A DNA stretch of 48,148 nt from Clostridia bacterium (GTDB taxonomy: Bacteria; Bacillota; Clostridia; Christensenellales; Aristaeellaceae). Under the pieces are notes generated by a model that had not been told where the DNA came from, did no database searches, and saw only the letters and a list, made by a program, of their open reading frames with translations. Positions 1-7,843 of this stretch are shown one piece after another (the first letter of the stretch is position 1; every line of letters starts with the position of its first letter). The stretch is taken from the NCBI GenBank assembly GCA_017481825.1, contig JAFUOR010000049.1, positions 1 to 48,148 of the forward strand, given 5' to 3'. A program made the position numbers and the translations under genes.

Positions 1-1322
1 TAGCGCAGCTCCGGGTCGGCAGGGAGGTCCTCGGTGATGGTGACCACCACGCCTGCGCCGCAGTTCTCGTAGATCCAGCGCGCGTCGGCCACGGTGAGGC
101 GGATGCAGCCATGGGAGGCCCGCTGCCCCAGCTTCTTGTAGCTGGAGGTGTTGAGCTTCATGGTGTCATAGTCGCTGTAAATGACGGAGTGGAAGGCGAT
201 GGAATCGTTGATCTTCGTCCAGAACTGAGCATGGCCGCCCCATTTGGGGAAGTCGCACCAGCGGGCAGTGCGGCCGGTGAGCACCCAGTCGCCCACATCG
301 CTGGGGGCGGATTTGGTGCCGGTGGAGCACAGCATCTGGCGCACGACCTTTGTGTATTGGCCGTTTTCGTCCAGTCCGTACACAGTGGTAACCTGGTTTT
401 GCACATCCACGGTGATGGCGTAGGGGACGGGCGTGGGCTCCGGGGTGGGCTTGGGGGCGTCATCTGCGGCGCGCACGTCGGGATCGTTGAAGAGCGCGTT
501 CCAGGTCATTTCGCCCACCACGCCGTCCACCTCCAGCGCGTTTTGCTGCTGGAAGGCCTTGACCGCATTGCGGGTGTTGCCCAGGAAGTTGCCGGAGATG
601 TTGCCGGAATAATAGCCCAGATCGGTCAGGCGCTGCTGGAGGGTCTTCACCAGCTCGCCCTTGGATTCATACTTGAGCTTCTTTTCATAGGCCACGGTAG
701 GCATGGGGGTGATCTCCACCTCCGCCACGATCACCATGGGCGGCGCGGTGGGGGTGGGGGAGGGCAGCGCGTCGGCGCTCTGGGCGTAGGTGATGGCGTC
801 CTCCTGGTACAGAAGCGTCAGCGTGTCCAGATCGGCCTCGCCCGTGGCGATCTCGCCGCAGGCCAGCTGGAAGGTGTACACCGCCGATTCGGTGGAGGGC
901 AGGTACGTGCCGGAGACGCTGCCCTCATAAAAACCCAGGGCCATGAGGCGCACCTGGAGCTGGCGCACGTCCTCGCCCACGCAGCCCAGGCGCAGCGGAC
1001 GGCGACTTGCCTCGCGGATGGCGTCCAGGGTGGCCTGATCGGCAATGCCCGTGCCCTCCAGGCCGAAGTCCCACTGGAAGGCCGATACCGCCGCTGCCGT
1101 CACCTCGCCGTAGCTGCCGGTGATATCGCCCGTGTAGTAGTACAGTTCGCTCAGCTTCGTCTGCAGCTGGGCCACCGCGTCGCCGGAGTCACCCACGGTC
1201 AGCCGCTCCTCGTGGGGGACGGCCTCGGCCTCCTCCTGCGGTACGTCCGCCGGGACGCTCTGCGCCAGCGCCGGCGCTCCCAGCAGGAGCAGCAGCATCC
1301 ACAATGTCAAAAAGCGTTTCAT
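1..1322 (-). CDS. Secreted L,D-transpeptidase (YkuD) with three peptidoglycan-binding repeats; 3' end outside window
   Basis: About 440 residues are visible before the window edge; no stop is reached. The start is the ATG at 1322, preceded by GAGGTGAG. A Sec signal peptide covers about residues 1-20. Three PG_binding_1-type repeats follow (about 37-100, 105-172 and 215-279), separated by Pro/Thr-rich linkers, and then a YkuD domain from about residue 300. The YkuD catalytic signature SHGCIRL is present near residue 405 with the nucleophilic Cys, and a His lies upstream in AFHS. The family forms 3-3 cross-links or anchors proteins on peptidoglycan outside the membrane. The long antisense frame over this gene is a GC-bias shadow. 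The family call is firm; the exact cell-wall role is not. Confidence 0.93.
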   Translation of the reverse strand, partial: MKRFLTLWMLLLLLGAPALAQSVPADVPQEEAEAVPHEERLTVGDSGDAVAQLQTKLSELYYYTGDITGSYGEVTAAAVSAFQWDFGLEGTGIADQATLDAIREASRRPLRLGCVGEDVRQLQVRLMALGFYEGSVSGTYLPSTESAVYTFQLACGEIATGEADLDTLTLLYQEDAITYAQSADALPSPTPTAPPMVIVAEVEITPMPTVAYEKKLKYESKGELVKTLQQRLTDLGYYSGNISGNFLGNTRNAVKAFQQQNALEVDGVVGEMTWNALFNDPDVRAADDAPKPTPEPTPVPYAITVDVQNQVTTVYGLDENGQYTKVVRQMLCSTGTKSAPSDVGDWVLTGRTARWCDFPKWGGHAQFWTKINDSIAFHSVIYSDYDTMKLNTSSYKKLGQRASHGCIRLTVADARWIYENCGAGVVVTITEDLPADPELR

Positions 1323-1462
1323 GCGCTCACCTCGTTATGTGTGTATCCTGTTTATTGTAGCCCCTTGCGGCGGAGAATGCAAGGGCTTTCACAGAATTTA
1401 CAAAAACAAGAGAAAAACATACGGTTTTGCTAAGTTTTTGATGAATCGCGAAAGAAAAGGGG

Positions 1463-1491
1463 TTGACAAAACCTCTGCCGCGTGCTATGCT
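1463..1491 (+). promoter_or_regulatory. Sigma-A-type promoter of the methionine transporter leader
   Basis: TTGACA at 1463-1468 and TATGCT at 1486-1491 are separated by exactly 17 bases, with a TG extension (TGC) just before the -10. Transcription should start near 1498, about 25 bases before the leader-peptide ATG and some 370 bases before the first transporter gene. Confidence 0.85.
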
Positions 1492-1522
1492 TTTTCTAAC
1501 ATCGAGGAAAGGGGAAGCGCAG

Positions 1523-1624
1523 ATGAAGCTGTTCAGCATCGCAAAGTCCATGATGATGATGCCCATGTGCATGTGCCGCATGAGCATGCGTTGCTGTGCT
1601 GATCTTCGCTGCGCTGATCAATAA
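1523..1624 (+). CDS. Met/Cys-rich leader peptide (33 aa), candidate attenuation sensor
   Basis: A short frame opens with ATG at 1523 after the purine-rich AGGAAAGGGG and ends with TAA at 1622-1624. Of 33 residues 9 are Met (positions 1, 10-13, 15, 17, 20, 22) and 5 are Cys (16, 18, 24, 25, 30); the core is MMMMPMCMCRMSM. Composition this biased, right after a strong promoter and before a terminator hairpin and a methionine ABC transporter, fits a classical translation-coupled attenuator: ribosomes short of charged Met- or Cys-tRNA would stall on codons 10-25 and let transcription continue. The peptide itself probably has no function. The reading is inferred; no SAM riboswitch or T-box could be recognised here. 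Confidence 0.75.
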   Translation: MKLFSIAKSMMMMPMCMCRMSMRCCADLRCADQ

Positions 1625-1667
1625 ACGCTGGCCGGTTCTCTGTCAGGGAATGTCCGGTACCACGCGG

Positions 1668-1715
1668 AGAATGAGGAAGCTGCATCGGAGAGATGGAGAC
1701 TTCCTCATTTTCTTT
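1668..1715 (+). terminator. Intrinsic terminator in the leader (attenuator)
   Basis: AATGAGGAAG (1670-1679) pairs perfectly with CTTCCTCATT (1700-1709). A small inner stem CATC/GATG lies in the loop, and the tract TTTTCTTT follows. The hairpin begins 45 bases after the leader-peptide stop codon and precedes the transporter by 150 bases. A competing helix is possible between 1635-1643 and 1664-1672 (six Watson-Crick and three G-U pairs), which would occupy the base of the terminator stem. Confidence 0.75.
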
Positions 1716-1868
1716 AACCCGAATCGATGTTGAAGGGAGGCAGATCCCCGTGCTGGATCGAGCCCATCTGATGGTACGATGCAACCGCGAGAGCCGGCGA
1801 ATGTGTCACGCATTCCGACCCTGACGGCTGCTGCACATACGCTACCAATTATGTAAGGAGAGATCATC

Positions 1869-2744
1869 ATGAAGAAGTTCCTGTCCCTGATCCTGGCTGC
1901 CCTGCTGGTTCTGTCTGCGACTGTCGCGCTGGCTGATGAGATCGTCATCGCCGTTCCCAACGACCCCACCAATGAGGGCCGCGCCCTGCTGCTGCTGGAG
2001 GCCAATGGCTACATCAAGCTGGATCCCGAAGCGGGCGTGACTGCCACCGCTGCCAATATCATCGAGAATCCCCTGGGCATCAAGTTTGAAGAGGTCGAGG
2101 CGGCCATGGTTCCCAACGTTCTGGCCGATGTGGACTATGCCATCATCAACAACAACTTTGCCCTGGACTACGGCCTGAATCCCGTGGAGAATTCCCTGCT
2201 GATCGAGAGCGCGGATTCCCCCTATGCCAACGTTCTGTGCGTGAAGGCCGGCAATGAGAACTCCGACGCTGCCAAGGCCCTGGCTGCCGCCCTGTACAGC
2301 CAGAAGGTCGCCGATTACATCACCGCCACCTACAACGGCGCCGCCGTGTCCGTCGTGGCCGAGCCCACCGATGGCTTTGACGCCACCGTCGATTACGAGG
2401 CGCTGGCCGGCACCACCATCACCGTGGCCGCTTCCCCCACGCCCCATGCCCAGATCCTGGCCGTTGCCGCCCAGATCCTGGCTGAGAAGAACGTGACCCT
2501 GGAGGTCATCGAGTTCTCCGACTACGTGCAGCCCAACATGGTCGTGGACGCGGGCGAGGTGTTTGCCAACTACTTCGCGCACATCCCCTATCAGGAGAAC
2601 TTCAACGCCGAGAACGGCACCCAGATCGTGATCGTCGCGCCCATCCACGTGGAGCCCATGGGTCTCTACGGCGGCCAGCAGGCTGATCTGTCCGCGCTGG
2701 GCGTTCCTCCCTTCGCCGTGACCGAAGAGGTTCCTGCTGAGTAA
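1869..2744 (+). CDS. metQ: Methionine-type (NlpA/MetQ) substrate-binding protein with circularly permuted lobes
   Basis: 291 residues, RBS AAGGAG. Binds methionine or a related amino acid outside the cell and hands it to MetNI. Ordinary MetQ has the lobe carrying FxDYVxPN, ANxFxHxPY and the EPMGLY-like segment first, then the lobe starting VAVPNDPTN. Here the order is reversed: after the signal peptide (1-22) comes the canonical second lobe (VPNDPTNEGRALLLL at 29-43, IENP at 65-68, DSPYANVL at 116-123, ending near YNGAAV at 155-160), a linker of about 20 residues, then the canonical first lobe (ITVAASPTPHA from 184, EFSDYVQPN at 215-223, ANYFAHIPY at 233-241, EPMGLY at 262-267). Total length is normal, so this is a permutation, not a fusion. 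The signal peptide ends ALA-DE with no lipobox Cys, unlike the usual lipoprotein. Codon use matches metNI downstream. Confidence 0.9.
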   Translation: MKKFLSLILAALLVLSATVALADEIVIAVPNDPTNEGRALLLLEANGYIKLDPEAGVTATAANIIENPLGIKFEEVEAAMVPNVLADVDYAIINNNFALDYGLNPVENSLLIESADSPYANVLCVKAGNENSDAAKALAAALYSQKVADYITATYNGAAVSVVAEPTDGFDATVDYEALAGTTITVAASPTPHAQILAVAAQILAEKNVTLEVIEFSDYVQPNMVVDAGEVFANYFAHIPYQENFNAENGTQIVIVAPIHVEPMGLYGGQQADLSALGVPPFAVTEEVPAE

Positions 2745-2762
2745 AGACAACCCTGCTTTTCA

Positions 2763-2794
2763 CACCGGCAGCCTGCGGATACGGGCTGCCGGTG
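2763..2794 (+). other. Strong intercistronic hairpin between metQ and metN
   Basis: CACCGGCAGCC (2763-2773) and GGCTGCCGGTG (2784-2794) form a perfect 11 bp stem with a 10-base loop. No U-tract follows, so it is probably not a full terminator. Its position after the binding-protein gene is typical of hairpins that stabilise or partially terminate the message, giving more binding protein than transporter. Confidence 0.6.
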
Positions 2795-2820
2795 TTCCCT
2801 GCGTTATGGAGGTACCCCCA

Positions 2821-3849
2821 ATGATCGAACTGCGCAACCTGTCCAAGAGCTTTGTGACCGCCGATGGCCCGGTGGACGCGCTCAAGAACGTCAACCTGAC
2901 GATCAACAACGGCGATATCTACGGCATCATCGGCATGTCCGGCGCGGGCAAGAGCACGCTGGTGCGCTGCATCAACATGCTGGAGCGTCCCACGGAGGGC
3001 TCCGTGCTCATGGATGGCCGCGACCTGGGCGCCATGAGCAAGAAGGAGCTGCGGGAGGTCCGCCACCGTGTGACGATGATCTTCCAGGGCTTCAATCTGC
3101 TGATGCAGCGCACCTGCGTGCAGAACATCATGCTGCCGCTCAGGCTCTCGGGCGTGAAGAAGGCCGACGCCATGAAGCGCGCCCTGGAGCTGCTGGAGGT
3201 CGTGGGTCTGCCGGATAAGGCCAATGCCTATCCCGCCCAGCTTTCCGGCGGCCAGCAGCAGCGTATTGCCATCGCCCGCGCCCTGGCCACCAACCCCGAC
3301 GTCCTCCTGTGCGACGAGGCCACCAGCGCCCTTGACCCCAAAACTACCCACGCCATCCTGGATCTTATCCGCGATATTAACGACAAGATGGGCATCACGG
3401 TCATCGTCATCACCCATCAGATGAGCGTTGTGCAGGAAATCTGCAACCGTGTGGCGATCCTGGAAAACGGCGCCGTGGTGGAGGAAGGCGAGGTTGCGCA
3501 GGTGTTTGCCAACCCCCGTGCGGAGGCGACGAAGAACCTCGTCTACCCCGAAATGGCGGATAACGCCGTCCTGGCGGACGAGCATGGACAGCGCGTGCGC
3601 ATCATCTTCAACGGCGCGCCCGCAGCCAAGAAGCCCCTCATTGCCAGCATGGCGATGGATATCGGCGTGGCGGCGAGCATCCTGGGCGCTTCCACCCGTT
3701 CGGTGGGCGACCGCGCCTATGGATACATCCTCCTGGAGATTCCCGGCGGCCCGGACGATCTGGCCCGGGCGGTCAACTACCTCAAGGAAACGCCTGACGT
3801 GACCGTGCAGGTCGAGGTCAGCTATGCAGCGAAGGAGGCGGAAGCATGA
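2821..3849 (+). CDS. metN: Methionine ABC transporter ATP-binding protein MetN
   Basis: 342 residues from ATG at 2821; an ATG at 2806 is rejected because it overlaps the GGAGG ribosome binding site. ATPase that powers methionine import with MetI. Walker A GMSGAGKS at 38-45, signature LSGGQQQ, Walker [14 protein letters not shown], and the switch His in VITHQM are all intact. The C-terminal NIL (ACT-like) domain, about residues 255-340, is the regulatory methionine-binding domain through which intracellular methionine inhibits the transporter in studied homologues. The stop overlaps the metI start (ATGA). Confidence 0.95.
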   Translation: MIELRNLSKSFVTADGPVDALKNVNLTINNGDIYGIIGMSGAGKSTLVRCINMLERPTEGSVLMDGRDLGAMSKKELREVRHRVTMIFQGFNLLMQRTCVQNIMLPLRLSGVKKADAMKRALELLEVVGLPDKANAYPAQLSGGQQQRIAIARALATNPDVLLCDEATSALDPKTTHAILDLIRDINDKMGITVIVITHQMSVVQEICNRVAILENGAVVEEGEVAQVFANPRAEATKNLVYPEMADNAVLADEHGQRVRIIFNGAPAAKKPLIASMAMDIGVAASILGASTRSVGDRAYGYILLEIPGGPDDLARAVNYLKETPDVTVQVEVSYAAKEAEA

Positions 3850-4556
3850 ACCAGTTTGCAAGAGCCTTTCAGCCCGATAAGCTGCAGGAGGCGTGGGAGA
3901 TCATCCTTGCGGATTTCCCCCAGGCCCTGTGGGACACGGTGTATGTAACGTTTTTATCGACCCTCTTTGCCATCATCATCGGCCTGCCGCTGGGCATGCT
4001 GCTGGTGGCGGGCGACGCCAAGGGCATCCGTCCCATGCCCGGCTGGCTGATGAAGGTCATCAACGTCATTATCAACCTGCTGCGCTCCGTGCCCTTCCTG
4101 ATCCTGATCGTCATGGTCATCCCGCTGACGCGCCTGATCGTGGGTACGTCCGTGGGTACGGTGGCCTCCATCGTGCCGCTGGTGGTGGCGGCCTTCCCCT
4201 TCGTGGCGCGCCTGGTGGAAAGCAGCCTGCGTGAGGTGAACCCGAACATCATCGAGACGGCCCAGTCCATGGGCGCCACCCCGATGCAGATTCTCCTCAG
4301 GGTGATGCTGCCCGAGAGCGTGCCGAGCCTGATCAACAACTTCACCCTGGCGATCACCACCATCATGGGCTACACGGCCATGTCCGGCGCCATCGGCGGC
4401 GGCGGTCTGGGCAAGATCGCCATCATGATCGGCTACAACCGGTATAAGTACGCCGTGCTGTACGCTGCGGTCATCGTGCTGGTGATCCTGGTGCAATTGC
4501 TCCAGTCCTTTGGCACCTGGCTGGCGGTCAAGAGCGATAAGCGGCTGAAGAAGTGA
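3846..4556 (+). CDS. metI: Methionine ABC transporter permease MetI
   Basis: 236 residues with about five membrane spans (roughly 28-54, 72-98, 102-125, 163-185, 203-225) and the BPD_transp_1 coupling (EAA) loop at about 130-160, with the conserved Gly in SMGATPMQI, which contacts MetN. Translationally coupled to metN by a 4-base overlap and followed directly by a terminator, so it closes the operon. Confidence 0.95.
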   Translation: MNQFARAFQPDKLQEAWEIILADFPQALWDTVYVTFLSTLFAIIIGLPLGMLLVAGDAKGIRPMPGWLMKVINVIINLLRSVPFLILIVMVIPLTRLIVGTSVGTVASIVPLVVAAFPFVARLVESSLREVNPNIIETAQSMGATPMQILLRVMLPESVPSLINNFTLAITTIMGYTAMSGAIGGGGLGKIAIMIGYNRYKYAVLYAAVIVLVILVQLLQSFGTWLAVKSDKRLKK

Positions 4557-4562
4557 TACGAC

Positions 4563-4601
4563 AAATCCCGCGGGGAGTGTGTTGCTCCCTGCGGGATTTT
4601 T
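4563..4601 (+). terminator. Intrinsic terminator of the metQNI operon
   Basis: AAATCCCGCGGGGAG (4563-4577) pairs with CTCCCTGCGGGATTT (4585-4599), one mismatch, followed by T residues; 7 bases after the metI stop. Confidence 0.9.
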
Positions 4602-4611
4602 GTGTGGGTAT

Positions 4612-5121
4612 TCATTCCAGCATGTCGTCGTAGAGGTGGTGCTCCACATAGTTGTCGCAGCGGTCGCGCAGGAAAACGGCCAGCCCCATGGAAATCAGAG
4701 CGATGCTTGCTGTCATGTCTGTCCGGCGGATGCCGATGGTGAGTAGTGTACTGCCGCAAAACACACCGATCAGTATTGCGATCTGCCAACGATGATCGGC
4801 CAGCCACTTTTCCTGCCAGTACTTTTTGCGATCCTGCAGCTGGAACGTGGCGTTCTCCTTCATCACCGCTGCCAGATTTTCCTCCGCCTTGGCGGGCAGC
4901 TCCTCCGGGGTCAGCCGTTCCCCGGCGACCAGCTCGTTTATGCTCACACCGTAGAGCTCCGACAGTGCCAGTAACATCTCCACCGGGGGCATGTACGTGC
5001 CGGTCTCCCACCGGGAGACCGTCTTGCCGCTCACATGGAGCTTTTCGCCCAGCTGCTCCTGGGTCAGCCACTGTTCCTTGCGCAGCGCTTGCAGGAATGT
5101 GCCCATCTTCGTCATGTCCAT
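4612..5121 (-). CDS. XRE-family HTH regulator with two C-terminal membrane spans
   Basis: 169 residues, RBS AGGAGG seven bases before the ATG. Residues 8-65 form a Cro/C1-type HTH (LTQEQLGEKLHVSGKTVSRWE). A charged linker rich in Glu/Lys follows, then two hydrophobic segments at about 112-130 and 135-152. The architecture is that of small membrane-anchored HTH repressors common in Bacillota, which are expected to respond to membrane-associated cues. It is divergent from uvrB and convergent with metI, with no clear functional link to either. A palindrome overlapping its own -35 suggests autoregulation. Its targets cannot be told from sequence. Confidence 0.85.
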   Translation of the reverse strand: MDMTKMGTFLQALRKEQWLTQEQLGEKLHVSGKTVSRWETGTYMPPVEMLLALSELYGVSINELVAGERLTPEELPAKAEENLAAVMKENATFQLQDRKKYWQEKWLADHRWQIAILIGVFCGSTLLTIGIRRTDMTASIALISMGLAVFLRDRCDNYVEHHLYDDMLE

Positions 5122-5146
5122 ATGCGTACCTCCTGTTTTCGCCTAT

Positions 5147-5176
5147 ATTATCGCATAATCGGGCCGGACATGTCCA
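5147..5176 (-). promoter_or_regulatory. Promoter of the membrane HTH regulator with palindromic operator candidate
   Basis: On the minus strand TGGACA (5176-5171) and GATAAT (5152-5147) are 18 bases apart with a TGC extension before the -10. The perfect palindrome GGACATGTCC (5166-5175) covers the -35 and is a plausible operator. Confidence 0.6.
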
Positions 5177-5225
5177 CCCCATAAACAGCGAATCGGGGGA
5201 AATGCAGGGATTTGCGCTGTTCCCC

Positions 5226-5270
5226 TTCACAACAGGGGCGGGGTGTGCTATCATAACAGAACAGTCATTC
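5226..5270 (+). promoter_or_regulatory. uvrB promoter with possible LexA site
   Basis: TTCACA (5226-5231), a 17-base spacer and TATCAT (5249-5254) with a TGC extension. GAACAGTCATTC at 5259-5270 sits at the expected start site and differs by one base from the Gram-positive LexA core GAAC-N4-GTTC. uvrB is a classic SOS gene, which makes LexA control plausible. Confidence 0.6.
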
Positions 5271-5293
5271 TATTGCGCGAGGTGAAGAGCAGC

Positions 5294-7321
5294 ATGTCAG
5301 AGCTAACCGGAAAGTTTGTCCTCAAGGCCCCCTACCAGCCCTCGGGCGATCAGCCCCAGGCCATCGAGGCCCTGGCGCAGGGCGTGCGGCAGGGGTTGGA
5401 GTCCCAGGTGCTGCTGGGCGTGACGGGCTCGGGCAAGACCTTCACCATGGCCTCTGTCATCGAGAAGGTGCAGATGCCTACGCTGGTCATCGCCCATAAC
5501 AAGACCCTCGCGGCGCAGCTCTGCTCGGAGCTCAAGGCCTTCTTCCCGGACAGCCGCGTGGAGTATTTCGTCAGCTACTACGATTATTATCAGCCCGAGG
5601 CGTATATCGCCTCCTCGGATACCTACATCGAGAAGGACGCCTCCATCAACGAGGAGATCGATCGTCTCCGCCACAGCGCCACCGCTGCGCTGCGCGAGAG
5701 AAAGGACGTGATCATCGTCGCGTCGGTCAGCTGCATCTATTCGATGGGTGATCCCAGCGAGTACGAGGGGCAGATGATCAGCCTGCGCCCCGGCATGGCC
5801 ATCGACCGGGATACGCTTTTGCGCCAGCTGATCGACATCCAGTATGAGCGCAACGACATCGAGTTTGCCCGCGGCTCCTTCCGGGTGCGGGGGGATGTGG
5901 TGGAGATCATTCCCGCCGGAATGAACGAGCACGGCCTTCGCATCGAGTTCTTCGGGGACGAGATTGACCGCATCAGCGAGATCGATGTGGTGAGCGGACA
6001 TGTGCTGTCCAGTCTGGAGCACGCGGCGGTGTTCCCCGCGACCCACTATGCCACGGACAAGACTCATCTGGATGAGAACATCGCCGTGATCGAGGAGGAT
6101 CTGCGCCAGCAGATTGAGCGCTTCACCCAGGAGGGCAAGCTCCTGGAGGCCGAGCGCATCGCCCAGCGCACGAATTATGATATCGAGATGATGCGCGAGA
6201 TCGGCTACTGCTCCGGCATCGAGAACTACTCCCGTTACTTTGACGGCCGCAAGCCCGGCGACGCGCCCTATTCCCTGCTGGATTACTTCCCCAAAGGGTT
6301 CCTGTGCATCATCGACGAAAGCCATGTCACCGTGCCGCAGATCCGCGCGATGTACAACGGCGACCGGGCGCGCAAGGAGCAGCTGGTGGAATACGGCTTT
6401 CGCCTGCCCAGCGCCTTTGACAACCGTCCGCTGCTGTTTGAGGAATTTGAACAGCGCATCGGGCAGACGATCTACGTCAGCGCGACGCCCGGCCCCTACG
6501 AGATGGGCCGCACTCAGCAGACGGTGGAGCAGATCATCCGTCCCACGGGTCTGCTGGATCCAAAGGTCGACGTCCGCCCCGCCACAGGCCAGGTGGACGA
6601 TCTGGTGGGCGAGATCGGGCGTGTGGTGAAGCAGAAGCAGCGCGTGCTGGTCACGACCCTGACCAAGCGCATGGCCGAGAGCCTGACGGAGTATCTGCGA
6701 GGCATGGAGATGCGCGTGCGCTACCTGCACTCGGACGTAACGACGATGGAGCGCATGGAGCTGATCCGCGGGCTGCGCCTTGGGGAATTTGACATTCTGG
6801 TGGGCATCAATCTGCTGCGAGAGGGCCTTGATCTGCCGGAGGTGAGCCTGGTGGCGATCCTCGATGCGGACAAGGAGGGCTTCCTGCGCTCGGAGACCTC
6901 GCTGGTGCAGACCATTGGCCGCGCGGCCCGCAACGTGGATGGCCGGGTCATCATGTACGCCGATGTGATGACGGACAGCATGATGCGCGCCATTGGCGAG
7001 ACGAATCGCCGCCGGGCGATCCAGCAGGCCTACAATGAGGCCAACGGCATCACGCCGGAGAGCGTACGCAACAGCGTGCACCAGGTGCTGGAGATCACCA
7101 GGAAGGTGGAGGAGGCCGCGCCGGTGCAGATGAACGAGGAGGAGCGTGCGGCGCTGATGCGGCAGGTGGAGGAGCAGATGCTCAGCGCGGCGCAGGAGTT
7201 GGATTTCGAGCGTGCGGCGAAGCTGAGGGATCAGCTGCTTGAGCTGCGCGGCGAGGCGCCGCAGAAGGACGACGTCCAGCGCAAGCGCCGCCGTACCCGC
7301 GAGAGCACAAGGCACCACTAA
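5294..7321 (+). CDS. uvrB: Excinuclease ABC subunit B
   Basis: 675 residues, the usual UvrB length. The ATG at 5294 ([10 protein letters not shown]) is chosen over an upstream in-frame ATG because it has GAGGTGAAG in front and starts at the conserved N terminus. DNA-damage verification helicase that receives DNA from UvrA and recruits UvrC in nucleotide excision repair. Walker A GVTGSGKT at 42-49, beta-hairpin tyrosines in [10 protein letters not shown] at 95-104, the DESH box, helicase motif [11 protein letters not shown] and a C-terminal UVR domain ([17 protein letters not shown]) for UvrC contact are all present. uvrA and uvrC are not adjacent in this window. The stop codon falls inside an inverted-repeat element. 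Confidence 0.98.
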   Translation: MSELTGKFVLKAPYQPSGDQPQAIEALAQGVRQGLESQVLLGVTGSGKTFTMASVIEKVQMPTLVIAHNKTLAAQLCSELKAFFPDSRVEYFVSYYDYYQPEAYIASSDTYIEKDASINEEIDRLRHSATAALRERKDVIIVASVSCIYSMGDPSEYEGQMISLRPGMAIDRDTLLRQLIDIQYERNDIEFARGSFRVRGDVVEIIPAGMNEHGLRIEFFGDEIDRISEIDVVSGHVLSSLEHAAVFPATHYATDKTHLDENIAVIEEDLRQQIERFTQEGKLLEAERIAQRTNYDIEMMREIGYCSGIENYSRYFDGRKPGDAPYSLLDYFPKGFLCIIDESHVTVPQIRAMYNGDRARKEQLVEYGFRLPSAFDNRPLLFEEFEQRIGQTIYVSATPGPYEMGRTQQTVEQIIRPTGLLDPKVDVRPATGQVDDLVGEIGRVVKQKQRVLVTTLTKRMAESLTEYLRGMEMRVRYLHSDVTTMERMELIRGLRLGEFDILVGINLLREGLDLPEVSLVAILDADKEGFLRSETSLVQTIGRAARNVDGRVIMYADVMTDSMMRAIGETNRRRAIQQAYNEANGITPESVRNSVHQVLEITRKVEEAAPVQMNEEERAALMRQVEEQMLSAAQELDFERAAKLRDQLLELRGEAPQKDDVQRKRRRTRESTRHH

Positions 7322-7429
7322 GTAATCGCTGATTGATTCGGCGGCGACGCTGGCGATGCCTTTTCTGCCATTGCATCTGACGAACAATTCATTCGCCATC
7401 TCACCACCTGATTCAATCAGCGCTTACTT
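7320..7429. repeat. 110 bp inverted-repeat element, family with ATCGCTGATTGA core
   Basis: A 20-base left end (7320-7339) and right end (7410-7429) are inverted copies with two mismatches (AAGTAATCGCTGATTG... against ...CAATCAGCGCTTACTT). The left end includes the last bases of the uvrB stop codon. Elements with the same core occur at 9174-9222 and 32027-32079, so this is a dispersed palindromic family resembling a MITE or REP element. No transposase is nearby. Confidence 0.65.
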
Positions 7430-7567
7430 GAGACAAGCAGGAAAAAAGGTTCTTCACGGAAGCTGAGGGAAAAGAGTGGTCAAGGGAGTTCGAAGGGCCG
7501 TTGTAATCTCCGTCGGCCGCCGCAGGAGGTCGCCGCCTCTCATTACAGGAGTAGCGATGCTGAGTAT

Positions 7568-7750
7568 GGGCGACGCGAGAACTATGTGAACTTGTTCACA
7601 GAGTCGAACCAAAGCGAACATAACAAGGTTCAACAAATTTTCCTTCCCTCAGTACTCATGCATGAGCAGCTTGAAAGGAACGATCCCACCATATTGCAAA
7701 AAGGGTCAAGGGGTGAAATCCCTTGCAGGGTTCAGGGACAGAGTCACTGG
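7568..7750 (+). repeat. Diverged copy of the dispersed intergenic repeat; rest of the gap non-coding
   Basis: GGGCGACGCGAGA (7568-7580), CCAAAGCG, TAACAA, TTCCCTCA and TTGCAAAAAGGG occur in the same order as in the copy at 16036-16240, with substitutions and small insertions between. The gap 7430-7794 otherwise holds an inverted repeat TGTAAT (7502-7507)/ATTACA (7542-7547) around a GC-rich core and no supportable gene. Confidence 0.5.
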
Positions 7751-7794
7751 CCGTCGGAGACCTTCGTCTCCCTAACTTTCTGCGAAGAGCCCAT

Positions 7795-7831
7795 AAAAAA
7801 GGGAGACGCACTCATCCATGCGTCTCCCTTT
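7795..7831 (-). terminator. Intrinsic terminator of the HtrA gene
   Basis: GGGAGACGCA (7801-7810) pairs with TGCGTCTCCC (7819-7828). On the minus strand the hairpin is followed by TTTTTT, 13 bases after the protease stop codon. Confidence 0.9.
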
Positions 7832-7843
7832 GCTATGCCATTG

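Noticed and set aside
1651-1669. T-box-like sequence GGTACCACGCGG before the leader terminator
   Set aside because: The UGGN tRNA-acceptor box is not intact and no Stem I or specifier loop fits upstream, where the leader peptide lies instead.
1720-1860. SAM-I riboswitch upstream of metQ
   Set aside because: GCAACC is present, but the GAGGGA/GGCCC arm and the GGTGC-AATTCC core could not be aligned.
1869-2744. metQ as a pseudogene or fragment
   Set aside because: The frame is complete, has a signal peptide and RBS, normal length and all family landmarks; only the order of the lobes is changed.
7454-7636. Small minus-strand frame of 60 codons in the repeat-rich gap
   Set aside because: It lies within the dispersed repeat, lacks a ribosome binding site and resembles nothing.
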